From contig OX104127.1 in the NCBI GenBank assembly GCA_944470555.2, positions 111,442,741 to 111,506,740 on the forward strand: 64,000 nucleotides of DNA, written 5' to 3'. The first letter of the stretch is position 1, and each line of letters opens with the position of its first letter. Shown here piece after piece: positions 1 to 10,363 of this stretch. A program made the translations under genes and the position numbers. This stretch comes from Heterobilharzia americana (Eukaryota; Platyhelminthes; Trematoda; Strigeidida; Schistosomatidae). The notes under the pieces were generated by a model. The model saw nothing but the letters and a program-made list of their open reading frames with translations, ran no database searches and had not been told where the DNA came from.

Positions 1-889
1 GTGGACTTAGACGAGAATCTGCGTTAGAATTTCAGATGATATGGTTCAAGTGCTTTTTTCTTCGTGAATAAAGACGCTTTTTAGCGTAAATAGGGTGAAA
101 GACATTGTTCTGTGTATTTGTCTGCATTTTAAAGCATCATTGGTGAAAAACATTAAAGATGGAACAGTGTTATATGCAAAGTTTGAAATAGACAGATCTC
201 CAAGAAATTAAATGGGCGGTACGGTGAATAGTATGTGCAGGAAAAAACATGGGCTATTCAACGTTAGGCAGTTTCCCAAAGTTCCAGCAACAAGCGTTGA
301 GAGATCGAAGTCTGACATGCATAAATAGTGATAATAACAATAATAATAGTAATCATAACAATCACTTTGTACCATACGTTTACGATGCAACTGTTATTCC
401 TCAACATGTAATATTGCAATATATGTACTCCTCTACGACATTTTGAATAATGTTAATTATAGCAATTTGAGTTATGCAAATGATATTAGTTATGCATGAA
501 TGGTTGACAGTTGATACATGAATTCTCGTTTAACACTTTTTCTACACATAAAGCGCTTGCTACGTAGGACACAACTACATTCTTATATTGCGCTGTTAGA
601 GTGTAAAGTCTTACATAGTGAGCACATTGAGGCAGACCTGGTTTCCCTACCGAAGAAACCTTTGTGAAAAAACCGAGAAGAAAACATGCAAGGGTCAGAA
701 TGTAATTCAAACGGTTTATACTCAGTAGGATACCGTTAAAGTGTAGTAAAAAGTTATCTTCACTACAAAATACTGAGAGAAATTGATAACATTGGTTGTT
801 TGTGTCGGGCAGATGCGAAGTTCTATCGCTAGTTTTCAGTTTGCTGCCGAATACTTCAAGATCTCTTTCGGAGAAGTAATCGCTCACTA
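1..889. other. AT-rich stretch, no gene seen
   Basis: I see no exon with credible splice sites, no RNA gene and no recognisable transposon coding sequence here. Short open frames exist on both strands, but their composition is that of random AT-rich DNA, including asparagine runs from AAT/AAC repeats near 325-365. Confidence 0.5.
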
Positions 890-2065
890 ATATTGCAAGT
901 CAATCCACTGTAGCACTGCATCTCAGCTTCGGTAACAAAAGATTCTGCGTTTGCTATATTTGACAGCATGGAAATGTGGGTGCACTTTAGTAGAACTGTT
1001 GGCAAGTTTAAGATAAAAATCTTTGCTGCGTAGATTATGATTTTTGCGGGAGTAAAAAGTACGCAGAGGTTTGATAGTTTTTCGAAGACCATAGCAGGGA
1101 TTACCTTAATTACATACAACTCTTCTAAATCAAGTAATGAGATTCTCTCCTTTGGCATTGCTGTGACTGCCGGGAAGTTTAGAGGAGAGCCCTCCTGATA
1201 ATGCCCCCCACTAGTTCCCAGTGTTGTTAAGTCGATAAGATGCTCCAATCCTCGTCCACTGTTCTGTCGGCTGATACTGATTTGTCGGCACATAGTTTGC
1301 CTTGATGCGGCAAATACAAGGGTGAGATCCGTCCCATGATAGTTGTTCACTAGTTTCCAGGTGAGGCAATACCACACTGTGATCGCTGATGCCAAGACGA
1401 GTTTGAATCTGAGTGTTTTCTGCCAGTAGATGACCGCTAGTAAGAAGATATTCCAGTCTGAGCGCTTTTCCCCCGACCTCCAGTGAATGTGGTCACTAAT
1501 ATTCTCACATGGTCTAGCCTTTTTTGTGCTGCTGAGGAGTTTTCGGTCAAACTTCCAGATTGAGGCTGCCCTGTGGTGCTCAAGATTGAGAGTAAGGGCA
1601 TTAAGATCCCCCACTATGATGATCTGGTCATACCCCATAGCCATCATTCCGGATAATACACGGAGAATTCGTTGATTCGGTTCCACGTTGCTAGTATTCA
1701 TTCTACAGACCCACTTCCTTCTAAATACTTGGTGTGTCCAGACGTGAAGCAGCGCCAGAAGGAGCCTGGAAGGTCTGAGGGTACAATTTCAGTATCTTGT
1801 ACACTTTCGAGATAGTCGCTCACAAACACTGCCACTCTGCCTCTTTCCTTCTCCTCCTTGTATCTCCTCAACAAATGCACACCACCTGTGCTAGAATTGG
1901 TGTTGCTAGTGTCCGGCGATAACGAAGCTTCTCTGAGGATTATAATCTTCGGAGTAAGATGGGGACAGAGTGATCGTGATTCTGCCATCTCACCTCCAAG
2001 CTCACTCATATTTATGTAAAGATATTTGGGGGTGCTTTTCAGAACGTGGGAGGGACCAGTGGTGG
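890..2065 (-). pseudogene. CR1-type LINE ORF2 fragment, endonuclease part, decayed
   Basis: On the minus strand two adjoining frames (about 2065-1698 and 1701-1300) read as pieces of an APE-type endonuclease of a CR1-like non-LTR retrotransposon. Seen directly: RGRVAVFVSDYL near 1841-1805, which corresponds to the GGGVA(V/I)F strand of these enzymes, then ILRVLSGMMAMGYDQIIIVG followed by DLNA at about 1660-1597, with the GDLNA catalytic motif. A frame break near 1698-1701 and stop codons make it inactive. The minus frame stays partly open down to about 890, where a weak start of a reverse transcriptase may be present, but I cannot confirm that. The fragment lies head to head with the plus-strand LINE that starts near 2.6 kb. 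This is a transposon remnant, not a host gene. Confidence 0.7.
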
Positions 2066-2589
2066 TGGACCATAAAGGTCGCGGGTAATGGTAAAAGTTG
2101 TTACTGGCCCCCGAATTTCAGTGAAACCAGCCCAGTCAACCTATCCACACAGTTGTCTCTGGAGGTATAGTCGAGCGAAGGCTAGTTTCAAAGTCGTCCT
2201 GTCTGTCCAGGGTAGCGGTGGCCACGGTATAAAGAGGGACTGTCGCAGCGTCCAAGACCTGGTTTCGCTGCAGCGAAAGTTCCCGTTGGTGCTGCCCCTA
2301 ATTACGCGTCTTGTTTGCCGTAATTTGGGTGGAAGCTCTGAACATCCCAAGGTAGCAGTCATCAGTCAAGGCAACGCCACTGCTGTTAGATGAGTGAAAC
2401 GTGGGAGGCTGGAGATAGCTGCCACCGCTCCGTTTAACCCTGTTCAGGCTGATCAAGTGACAAGTGTCTGAAGGTGAGCCAACATAAATTATCTTCCCTT
2501 TTCTATTCTGTCCTTTTCCTGCATTCAGTCTTCAACCCTCTTATTGTTGTTAACTACTTGTTTTCCCAAGAAGTTTATATCATAGCGAC
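2066..2589. other. GC-richer spacer between two divergent LINE fragments
   Basis: This stretch is clearly less AT-rich than the host introns. It probably contains the 5' leader of the plus-strand CR1-like LINE that begins at 2590, and perhaps the end of ORF1 of the minus-strand copy (an open minus frame covers 2141-2362). I see no motif that settles this. Confidence 0.35.
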
Positions 2590-4291
2590 ATGTCTGCCCA
2601 AAACGCTAGGTCTGAAGCTTTGACACGGATAACGCGGTCGTGCACAACAACGGCCAGTAACACCCTAAACAACACACTAGTCTGTACTAGAAGACAAACA
2701 GAGGTAGGGCAGAACATCGAACTTCTGAAGAAGTGGCCAACCCATGTTTCTAGAATTCCAGTAGCCATCAGACAGGTGACACAGAGTAGCACTCACCCGT
2801 CACAAACTAGTCCTATCTTGAGCAAGGATCATACCATGCCTGAACATAGAAGACGACGTAAAAGGCTTCAGAACAAGGCAGCCACAAGCAGTTCGCCACA
2901 ATCCGTAGCACCTTATTCATGGAAGGAAGGCTGTATTACGACACCCGATGGCTGCAGTGTTTGCACCAAAGTTGTTTCGGTAGTCGATGAGGCATTTGCA
3001 TGCAACCTGTGTCAACGATGGGTGCATTGCCACTGCGATACCAAAGTCCCCCGACAATACTATAAGCTGATGAAGAGACAACCATGCAAGTGGTTCTGGT
3101 ACATCTGTCCAGAGTGCAGGAAAATGCCCGCACTCCGCACAGAAAGCCTGAAGGAGATGCTCTCCGCCACGCAAAAGCTACCAGCATCCCCGAATAAGGT
3201 AGGGTTAACACCAAAGGATAACACAGAGAGACCTGGAAACAGACCTAGAGCTCCAGCTGTGGGCACGCCATCTCGCGTGGGGACCATATTAGGTCAAGTC
3301 TCCATACCCCCCCCCGGCCCCAGGGGACGTCAAGCGCATGGCCAAAGACATCGACCGCCGAAGCCTCTACGAAACCCATTCCGAACACCCCACACACCGT
3401 GACTGAGAAACAACCAGTGGAATTACTCAAACCCATTGGTAAGTCGGGCGTGCCACCCACAACGAACCCAGGTCACAGGAGGACCAACTCGATCATTTTG
3501 TTCAACGTCGATGTATCGACAGACTCATTGTTGGTCGAGAGGGAACAATTTGACAGCCGAATGTGGACCGACTACTGTCAGATGCTGGGACTCCCTCCCC
3601 TCCCTGCAACTTTGTGTCGCCTTTCTCGAGGAAGCCATGCACCCCGAGATAAGCCCCCCCTTTACGTGTGTCCCTAAATACCGCCAAAGAGGCTGAAGAC
3701 ACACTCCTCCTCTCACGACAACCGGACGTTGTTAATGCCTGTAAAATTCGGGCCAGGCCTGACAAGCCATGGTCAGTAAGAGAGGAGGAGAGAAAGTCAG
3801 CGGTTGGAAATCCCAACAGAAACAACACTATAGTTGTACATGGGATTCCAGAATTGCCAAGTGACAGCTCGGTCAAAGATCGGTACTTTCACGACGTCCA
3901 ACAATGGCAATGGCTCTCAACCAAAGTTGGTCTCAACAGTATACCGGCCAACAGCGTCAGTAGACTGCCAAGGCCAGCGCACCTGAAGACCATACCCAAT
4001 CCCAGACTACTTGCCGTCCAGTTCGACTCATATGCCTCCCTCACAGACGTTCTGCACGCATGGTATAATGCGAAAGATCGCATGGGTGGCTCAATACGTA
4101 TATGTGAAAGTAAGCCTAGACCCACAAGGCAAGAGGAGAGACGGCAACCACCAAGACCTCTGGAGTCAGTGGTCGTCACACAGGCGCTGACCAGTGAGTT
4201 AGATACATCAAGTAAAGAAGCCACCACTGCTACAGCCCCCACCCAAGTTAAGAACAAAACACAAAAAAACGGAACAATGCCAGTCCTATGA
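2590..4291 (+). pseudogene. CR1-type LINE ORF1 with PHD-like zinc finger, frameshifted
   Basis: ORF1 of a CR1-like non-LTR retrotransposon, a nucleic-acid-binding chaperone type of protein. Starting at the ATG at 2590, a Cys4-His-Cys3 PHD-like finger is visible: C122/C125 (CSVC), C138/C141 (CNLC), H146 and C149, then C173/C176 (CPEC) after an aromatic WFWY. The frame is lost around the run of nine C near 3307-3315. Coding sense resumes in another frame at 3399-3677 (NSIILFNVDVSTDSLLVERE) and in a third from about 3668 (NNTIVVHGIPELPSD), ending at the TGA at 4289-4291. At least two indels therefore break it. The last codons overlap the ATG of ORF2. PHD-like fingers in ORF1 are known from CR1 elements, which is why I assign it to a LINE and not to a host chromatin gene. 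Confidence 0.75.
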
Positions 4292-4300
4292 GGACTGGCG
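4278..4300 (+). promoter_or_regulatory. Stop/start hairpin at the ORF1-ORF2 junction
   Basis: The ORF1 stop and the ORF2 start overlap as ATGA (ATG 4288-4290, TGA 4289-4291). The three loop bases of a hairpin are exactly this ATG. Bases 4279-4287 pair with 4291-4299 by nine Watson-Crick pairs, and a T-G pair (4278/4300) can extend the stem to ten. A role in coupled re-initiation of ORF2 translation is an inference. Coupled stop/start codons of this type are known from bicistronic LINEs such as SART1. Confidence 0.55.
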
Positions 4301-4660
4301 AGGCTAAATTCAACCACGTAAGCGCTCATCCCGCGAAAATACACATCCAGACCTCCCCCCTCATCAGGTACACTCTAATATGTATGTACAGCAACGTTAG
4401 GGGGCTAATAGGGAAGGTAGCAAAAATGAGGACGCTGCGTGAACATCAGCACTCCGACATCATATTCATCACCGAATCCTGGCTCTCATCGGACATCTCC
4501 GACGAAGAGATGCGTGTTGCTGGCATGGAACTCTTCCGCAGGGACAGGGAACATAGAGCAGGAGGGGGAGTGGCTATCTACGCAAACTCCTGTTTAAAGG
4601 CAAGGATGGTTAGCGATACGGCCTTAACCCAGCTCCCAGAGTCTCTATGGTGCTACTTCA
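4288..4660 (+). pseudogene. CR1-type LINE ORF2, endonuclease N-terminus, truncated
   Basis: The frame opens at the ATG overlapping the ORF1 stop and reads as the beginning of an APE-type endonuclease. MYSNVRGLIGKVAKMRTL carries the N-terminal catalytic Asn region, IIFITESWLSSDI contains the catalytic Glu, and FRRDREHRAGGGVAIYA is the strand and loop typical of CR1/jockey endonucleases. Similarity stops near ESLW (about 4650). It gives way to a pyrimidine-rich, non-coding sequence, so the remaining endonuclease, the reverse transcriptase and the C-terminal domain are missing. The piece of CR1 C-terminus at 11.66 kb could be the other end of the same insertion, split by deletion and by the Gypsy element, but this is only a possibility. 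Confidence 0.75.
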
Positions 4661-6211
4661 CTCTCTTCTTTATTCTCTCTTCATTCCTTTACCACTACCT
4701 TACTATTCTCTTCCAGGTACCTACACAGACAGGAGTCATGGCAGTTCTCTAAACTTCCCAGCAACCCGTAGCTCCCTAATCACTCTACAAATTACAACCT
4801 ACTAACCCACAAAACATCCACCTCACCGAAGCTAAAAGCAAGAAAGCAGAGGGGATTTCCTCGTCCACTGCAGGAGTAAACCGAACAACTGGAACCAAGC
4901 CCTAAGAACTAGACGCGAGAGATCAAAAACTACTAGTTTTCTACGCTCGCACTATCAATATTGGATATTGGAAAACCACCGCCATTGTTGGACATCATCA
5001 GTTCACGTTTCGACAAATATGCGGCGGCTTTTAGTCCTGGTATACCGTAGATAACCACGATTGTTCGTCTCAGCCTATGCTGCACTTCTTGAAATATTCC
5101 TGTCTCTGACCGTGGCCGATCTGACCTAATTTGATGTATTCGACCGGTTGACGACAAGTGTGTGTGACGAGTGGAATCTTTTAGCGTCCTTAACCGAGGT
5201 AAGAGTAACCCTATAGACCAAGGCTTTCCTGAAGGTGAATTTCTGCCCTTGTTAAGCCAGCGTGGTTTTGCCTCTAAGCTGACTAGCCCTAGAAGGCAAC
5301 ATACAGCCTCCCATCACTGTTCGTCAAACGATTTTCCCTTCCTAGTAAGACTGCCGTGACACGAGAACGTTAAATAAGACGACAGAGTTCTACTTGCTAT
5401 CAACATTCCTGTTATCATGTACAGCAGACGGGTTCTTGTGGAAACGCGGCGCCTTCTTCTCCACTGTGACCAACTTCTCGCCATGTATGGCAGAGGCAGA
5501 TGTTATACCAACTTAGGGGTTTGAGGCTGACGTGCTTGGCCTTTAGGCTAGTCGTCGTTTGGCCGTTTTTGAACAACTCACAGGCATGGCTGCCGTGGAA
5601 CAACACTGACGCTTGTTTCTTGGACTCTCACTTGTGTTGGTGGTTTGTGCAGATGCCGGCATCAATTCCATAAGATTAACACCTTAGGAATAGTTTATTC
5701 AAGATATTTGAGCCAGCGTAACAGCTACAGAACCATTCGTTCCAGGTACCTGAGGGGTACATCAAAAGTGAAATGTGGTTCTGTTGTCGTAATTCATGTA
5801 GGGAGTGCTCATGGGGCGTGGTGCCAAGAGACAAGATCAGTTGTCTACAATCAGTGTAACGTAGTGTCCACAATGGAGCACGGAACCCTATATGGCTAGG
5901 GGCAACTTGCCGGATGCTCGGTGCCCCGTTCCCACTCCCTCCACCCAACCAGAGGGAAGGGCCATTGATTTCCACTGAGGGGGATTAGGCTTTTTCACGA
6001 CCGCTTTAATCGCTAGGACGGATGCTGCATGTCAGCTAACTTGTAGCAGTTGTATGTGGCATCGTAACTTCAGTAGGTAATTTATTTATTGATAATATCA
6101 ATTTATAGTGAATAAGGTGAACTCTGTGAAGCATTTTGTTGTGAAGACTCACTATGTGCCTGTCATGCAGTAAAAAAACAGTCAGGAGGTTCAGGGAAGT
6201 TAGTAAGTTGC
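4661..6211. other. Unassigned, transposon-like stretch
   Basis: GC content is higher than in the host introns and there are short open frames on the minus strand (5415-5606 and 4933-5157). The first has a faint likeness to the C-terminal part of a LINE reverse transcriptase, but no motif is intact. No splice-flanked exon was seen. It probably consists of decayed transposon DNA next to the Gypsy element. Confidence 0.35.
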
Positions 6212-6555
6212 TGTAGCGTCACACACCTCCCCAAAATCAATAGCCTAGGGTCTGACGACTTTCGACATTGATACTGACCTTCATAGTTTAACTGGACTCG
6301 CTGAGCTGAAGGCAGCCGGTCAAGCATCCTCGCCATTTGGCACTCTGTCGTGTTACGTTGCACTGCTCGTATTCGACTCTCTAGCCAGTTAGTTGGAACG
6401 CATCGGTATTTTGGCACAACTATCCAAATATACTATTCCATCCGACTACGCTATCGTATTCCTCCTTGGTCTCGTATTCGTGGGAATATAACAAGTCCGA
6501 ATAATTAGTGATTGGTCTTTGCGTCTGTCAAGTTGGCACCAGGACAAATCCTTAA
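6212..6555 (+). repeat. 5' LTR of Gypsy/CsRn1-like element
   Basis: This block begins TGTAG and is repeated, with much divergence, at 10071-10363. Shared stretches include CTGTCGTGTTACGTTGC, GTTGGAACGCATC, TATTTTGGCAC, GGTCTCGTATTCGT and TGCGTCTGTCA. The right boundary is placed just before the tRNA-Trp primer site. The 5' copy has about 16 bases near its end (6535-6550) that the 3' copy lacks. No target-site duplication is recognisable, and the divergence points to an old insertion. Confidence 0.75.
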
Positions 6556-6556
6556 T

Positions 6557-6574
6557 TGGCGAGCCCGACGTGAT
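6557..6574 (+). promoter_or_regulatory. Primer binding site resembling tRNA-Trp
   Basis: TGGCGAGCCCGACGTGAT differs by two bases from the complement of a eukaryotic tRNA-Trp 3' end (TGGTGACCCCGACGTGAT). tRNA-Trp priming is known for the CsRn1 family of flatworm Gypsy elements, which agrees with the gag finger of this element. Confidence 0.7.
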
Positions 6575-6636
6575 CAAATATCCGGAGGTGACCAAATATC
6601 CCGACGTGATCACATATCCCGACCAATAACAAATAT
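6564..6636 (+). repeat. Four tandem 18-bp repeats derived from the primer site
   Basis: Units start at 6564, 6582, 6600 and 6618. The first is CCCGACGTGATCAAATAT and the others differ by a few bases. The first half of the unit is the inner part of the tRNA-Trp primer site, so this is a local amplification of primer-site sequence in the leader of the Gypsy element, just upstream of gag. Confidence 0.8.
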
Positions 6637-6720
6637 TGAATTGGTGAGCCTGTTCCACTTTATATTTGTATACTGTTTTCATTTCGATAACATTTATGTA
6701 TCCATTTACCACACTTTCTC

Positions 6721-7543
6721 ATGTCTGACCACACTCCCAAGCTTATTCGCATTAAGCCGACTGCGAAGACTATCCAAATCGTGCCATATTGGCCAGACAA
6801 TGCAGAAACATGGTTTCTGTATGCCGAGGCCGATTTTCGAGAACAGGGTGTCTCAAATCCTCATTCTCGATTTCTTGCTGTGAGAATTAAACAGGTATGT
6901 TGCAGCACACATGTTTAATCCTGAAGTAAGTGATCCTTGTGCACTTCTTAAGGCCTCACTCTTGAAGAAAAGCGATCTGACAGATCGCCAACGTCTAGAC
7001 GAATTGCTTCGTAACATCGAGCTAGGCAGCAACTCAGCTACTGAAGTCCTTGCACGCATGCGAGAAGTTATGGGTGCACGAATATTTGACAATGGCCTCT
7101 TCCGAGAACTATTTCTGTCAAAACTACCACAACCGGTGCAAACCGCGTTGGTGACACTGCAGTCAGTCGCACTCGATGACCTGGCAGCCTCAGCAGATAA
7201 AATACTGGAGATTTCTAGCAGACCCTTCTCCAACGTATATTCTGTCTGCGGCAAACCAGAGCGTCAGGATTCAGAGGTGACAAAGCTGTGCAACTCTGTG
7301 AAACAATTGCTACCATCTCGAAGCCCTAACTCACGTAGCACTTCACAGAAACGCACCTTGGCGCATCGCAGCAAGTCGCGTGGTAGCCCCAAATCTAAAC
7401 CTAACAGGGTGGAAAACCCTGAATGGTGCTGGTTTCATAATACCTACGGAGGCGAAGCCAGGAAATGTCGTAAACCATGCCGTTTTAACAAGGACACAAA
7501 CTCGGGAAACGGTCACGCCGGCACGTGCCCACGGCAACCGTAG
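6721..7543 (+). pseudogene. Gypsy/CsRn1-like gag, one frameshift
   Basis: The gag protein of a CsRn1-type LTR retrotransposon, which would form the virus-like particle. It starts at the ATG at 6721 (frame to about 6900, PYWPDNAETWFLYAEADF) and continues from about 6905 in another frame to the stop at 7543, so one indel near 6890-6910 breaks it. The capsid part contains RQRLDELLRNIELG and RELFLSKLPQPV, typical of this family. A zinc finger of the unusual form C-x2-H-x9-C-x3-C is at 7427-7480 (CWFH, then C and C). This CHCC gag finger is the hallmark of the CsRn1/Kabuki group, whereas most retroelements have CCHC. The end overlaps the pol frame, which lies in the -1 frame. Confidence 0.8.
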
Positions 7544-9700
7544 CCGGCGGAAACAGCCGTTTGCTCTGCGTCACCGACATTAAAACGAAAGTCCGCTACC
7601 TCGTCGACACCGGCGCAGAAGTTAGCGTTCTTCCCGCACTGACAAAGGGGCGTCATCACGACCCATCCTTCAATCTTCAAGCAGCCAACGGCAAGGCAAT
7701 CGCAACATTCGGGAGACAGTATGCCTACCTCAACTTAGATTTACGTAAACCTATCCACTGGATCTTCCTCCTTGCTGACGTTTCTGTGCCCATCATTGGC
7801 ATAGATTTGCTAAACCATTACGGTCTACTCGCAGATGCTCGTCGTCAACGTCTGATAGATAACAACACAAAGTTATCTATTGGCGGCACCATCCATGTAG
7901 GTCCGAGTTTAGCCATCGTTAGAACCGAACAATCAGGCGACGCTCCCTATCAGGCAGTTTTGGAGAAATATCCAGAGTTGCAACAACCAAAGCACACTCT
8001 TCCGTGCATAACCGGCAATGTTATGCATCACGTCACAACTACAGGTCCACCTGTGGCATCCAAAGCGCGCCGTCTAGCCCCCGATAGGCTGAAAACGGTG
8101 GAGAGCGAATTCGACCACATGCTGGAGCTGGGCATTATCAGACCGTCAAACAGTCCTTGGGCATCGCCATTGCACATGATTCCCAAAAAGGATAGCAACG
8201 ACTGGCGTCCAACCGGTGATTACCGAAGGCTCAACGCCAAAACAACTGCGGACTGCTACCCGATACCTCAAGTTTACGATTTGACTGCAACCTTATGCGG
8301 AACGGACATTTTCTCCAAAATCGATTTGGTCAAAGCGTACAACCGGATACCTATGGCAGCAGACGATATCGCGAAAACAGCCATTATTACTCCTTTTGGC
8401 CTGTTTGAATTCCTGCGCATGCTATTTGGTCTTCGGAGTGCAGCACAAACATTCCAACGCTTTGTGGATGATGTCTCCCGTGGTTTGAATTTTGTTCATG
8501 TCTACATCGATGGCTGTCTAATTGCGAGTCCAGATAAGGAAACTCACCTTAAACATTTGGACCTCGCATTCGAAAGACTCAAAAAGCGTGGCATCACAGT
8601 CAACTTACAGAAGTGTAAAATAGGAGTTGAATCACTCAGCTTCCTTGGGCATACCATTCACAACAAAGGTATGCGCCCATTGAGAGATAAAGTGGCGGCT
8701 ATCACAAACTATCCAGAGCCGACCACTGTGAAACATCTCCTAACTTTCAACGGCCTGGTAAGTTATTACCGACGGTTTTGTCCCCAACTATGCCTCTGTC
8801 ATGAGACCACTAACAGATCTACTTCGAGGAACTACGAAGTTCGTGGCTCTCGACAACGTAGCCAGACTTGCTTTCTCTGAAGTCAAGGAAGCCATTTCGA
8901 ACGCAACCATACTCATGCATCATGACCCCAATGCTCCTTTGAGTATTGCTGTTGATGCATCTGATTCAGCAATTGGAGCAGTTTCGCAACAATTGACTGA
9001 CAACCAGTGGCAACCGTTAGCCTTTTTCTCGAGGCGGCTGCAAGACGCAGAAACAAGATTCAGCACATTCGGTAGGGAACTCCTAGCTATGTACTGTTCT
9101 GTACGCCACTTTCGGCATTCGGTGGAGGGTCGTGATTTCATTATTTTCACAGACCACAAACCGTTAACGTTTTCCCTCAGCTCGGCGTCTGACAAATACT
9201 CCCCTTGTGAGTCGCGACAGCTGGATTACATTCCCCAGTTCACGTCAGACATCCGCCACATTTCTGGAGCAAATAACCCCTTAGCCGATGCACTATCTCG
9301 AGTAGCTTCGATAAACCATATTGAGGGCGTTGATCTCGTTGAACTAGCTCGGTGTCAAAAGGAACACCTTGAACTGCATCATGAGTTGTCGTCCACAACT
9401 CTCAAGACGCGACTTTGTCCGGTTGGATCAGACAAGAATACAATTTTGTGCGATGTCTCTGCTGGTCAACCACGCCCAATAGTTCCGAAGAGTTGTCGAC
9501 GCAACGTCTTCAATACGTTGCACAAACTCTCTCATCCAGGTGTACGAGCCACCATTGGGCTTATCGCACAACGTTTCTGCTGGCATGGGATGAACAAAGA
9601 CGTTAAGGAGTGGGCTCAGTCATGTTTAGCTTGTCAAAAGTGCAAAGTCACGCGACACACGAAAAGCCCTTTAGGCTCTTTTCTAGCCCCAGACACTTAG
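7525..9700 (+). pseudogene. Gypsy/CsRn1-like pol: protease, RT, RNase H, integrase finger
   Basis: Domains in order. Aspartic protease: LVDTGAEVSVLP (about 7600-7635) and PIIGIDLLNHYG. Reverse transcriptase: WASPLHMIPKKD, SKIDLVKAYNRIPM and FGLRSAAQTFQRFVDDV; the catalytic box reads YIDG instead of YIDD at 8503-8514, so the second catalytic Asp is lost. A one-base gain in the C run at 8782-8785 moves the frame. RNase H follows in the new frame: VDASDSAIGAV, GRELLAMY, TDHKPLTF. An integrase HHCC zinc finger lies before the stop at 9698-9700 (LSHPGVRATIG ... CLACQKC). The DDE core of integrase is absent. The element cannot move by itself. The very long surviving frames contrast with the strong LTR divergence. 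Confidence 0.85.
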
Positions 9701-10070
9701 CGACCACTGAAGGTGGTCTTTGGTGTGACGTGAAACGCTGCAGTTGTCCACACTTAGGTGGAGTCCCGTATATGGCACGATTCACTGCTTTATGTTTGGA
9801 TTTGGACCTTCGTCAGTCGCTTGCTATGCATAGTTTTCAATTCCATCTGCTCTTCTGTGGCGAAAGTTCGAGAATTAAACAAAGACCATTTGGCCGAGCC
9901 TTTCCGCAACTGAAACTCTGAAAGTCTGATAGTTAGGCTTTTAGAACTACCACTTTCTTCCTAACCAGATCACCAGTGTTTTCAGATTGATTATCTGTGA
10001 CTCTTTGGAACACAGTGATCACTGGCTCATTTCCGCAAGTGGTTCGACGGCCAGGTCACCCTTACATGTA
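9701..10070 (+). other. Remnant between pol and 3' LTR
   Basis: In a complete element this position would hold the integrase core and C-terminus (more than 1 kb). Only about 370 bases remain and I could not recognise the DDE motif in any frame. A short stretch near 10030-10068 may be the last codons of pol. A large internal deletion is the simplest reading. Confidence 0.5.
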
Positions 10071-10363
10071 TGTAGTGTTACATACATACACCTAGCCAAG
10101 GGTTCGGCGAGATTCAACACTGAAGCTTACCTTCGTAGCTTTACCAGACCGGCTAAACTTAAAGCACGCTGTCGTGTTACGTTGCGCTTCTCGTAATCGA
10201 CTCTCCAGCTGGCTGGTTGGAACGCATCTGTATTTTGGCACGACCTCGCGAATATACTTTCCACCTGACTAAGCTGTTAAGTTTTTCCCTGGTCTCGTAT
10301 TCGTAGGCATATTATAAGTACGATTAATAAGTGACTGGCCACTGCGTCTGTCAGGTTCTTACA
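10071..10363 (+). repeat. 3' LTR of Gypsy/CsRn1-like element
   Basis: This block begins TGTAGTGTTACA and ends CTTACA. It aligns over its whole length with 6212-6555 with many substitutions and one 16-base gap. No polypurine tract is conserved upstream and no matching target-site duplication flanks the two LTRs. Confidence 0.7.

Noticed and set aside
2590..3402. PHD-finger host gene
   Set aside because: The finger is followed by an ORF1-like domain and then an APE endonuclease, with the ATGA overlap typical of a bicistronic LINE.
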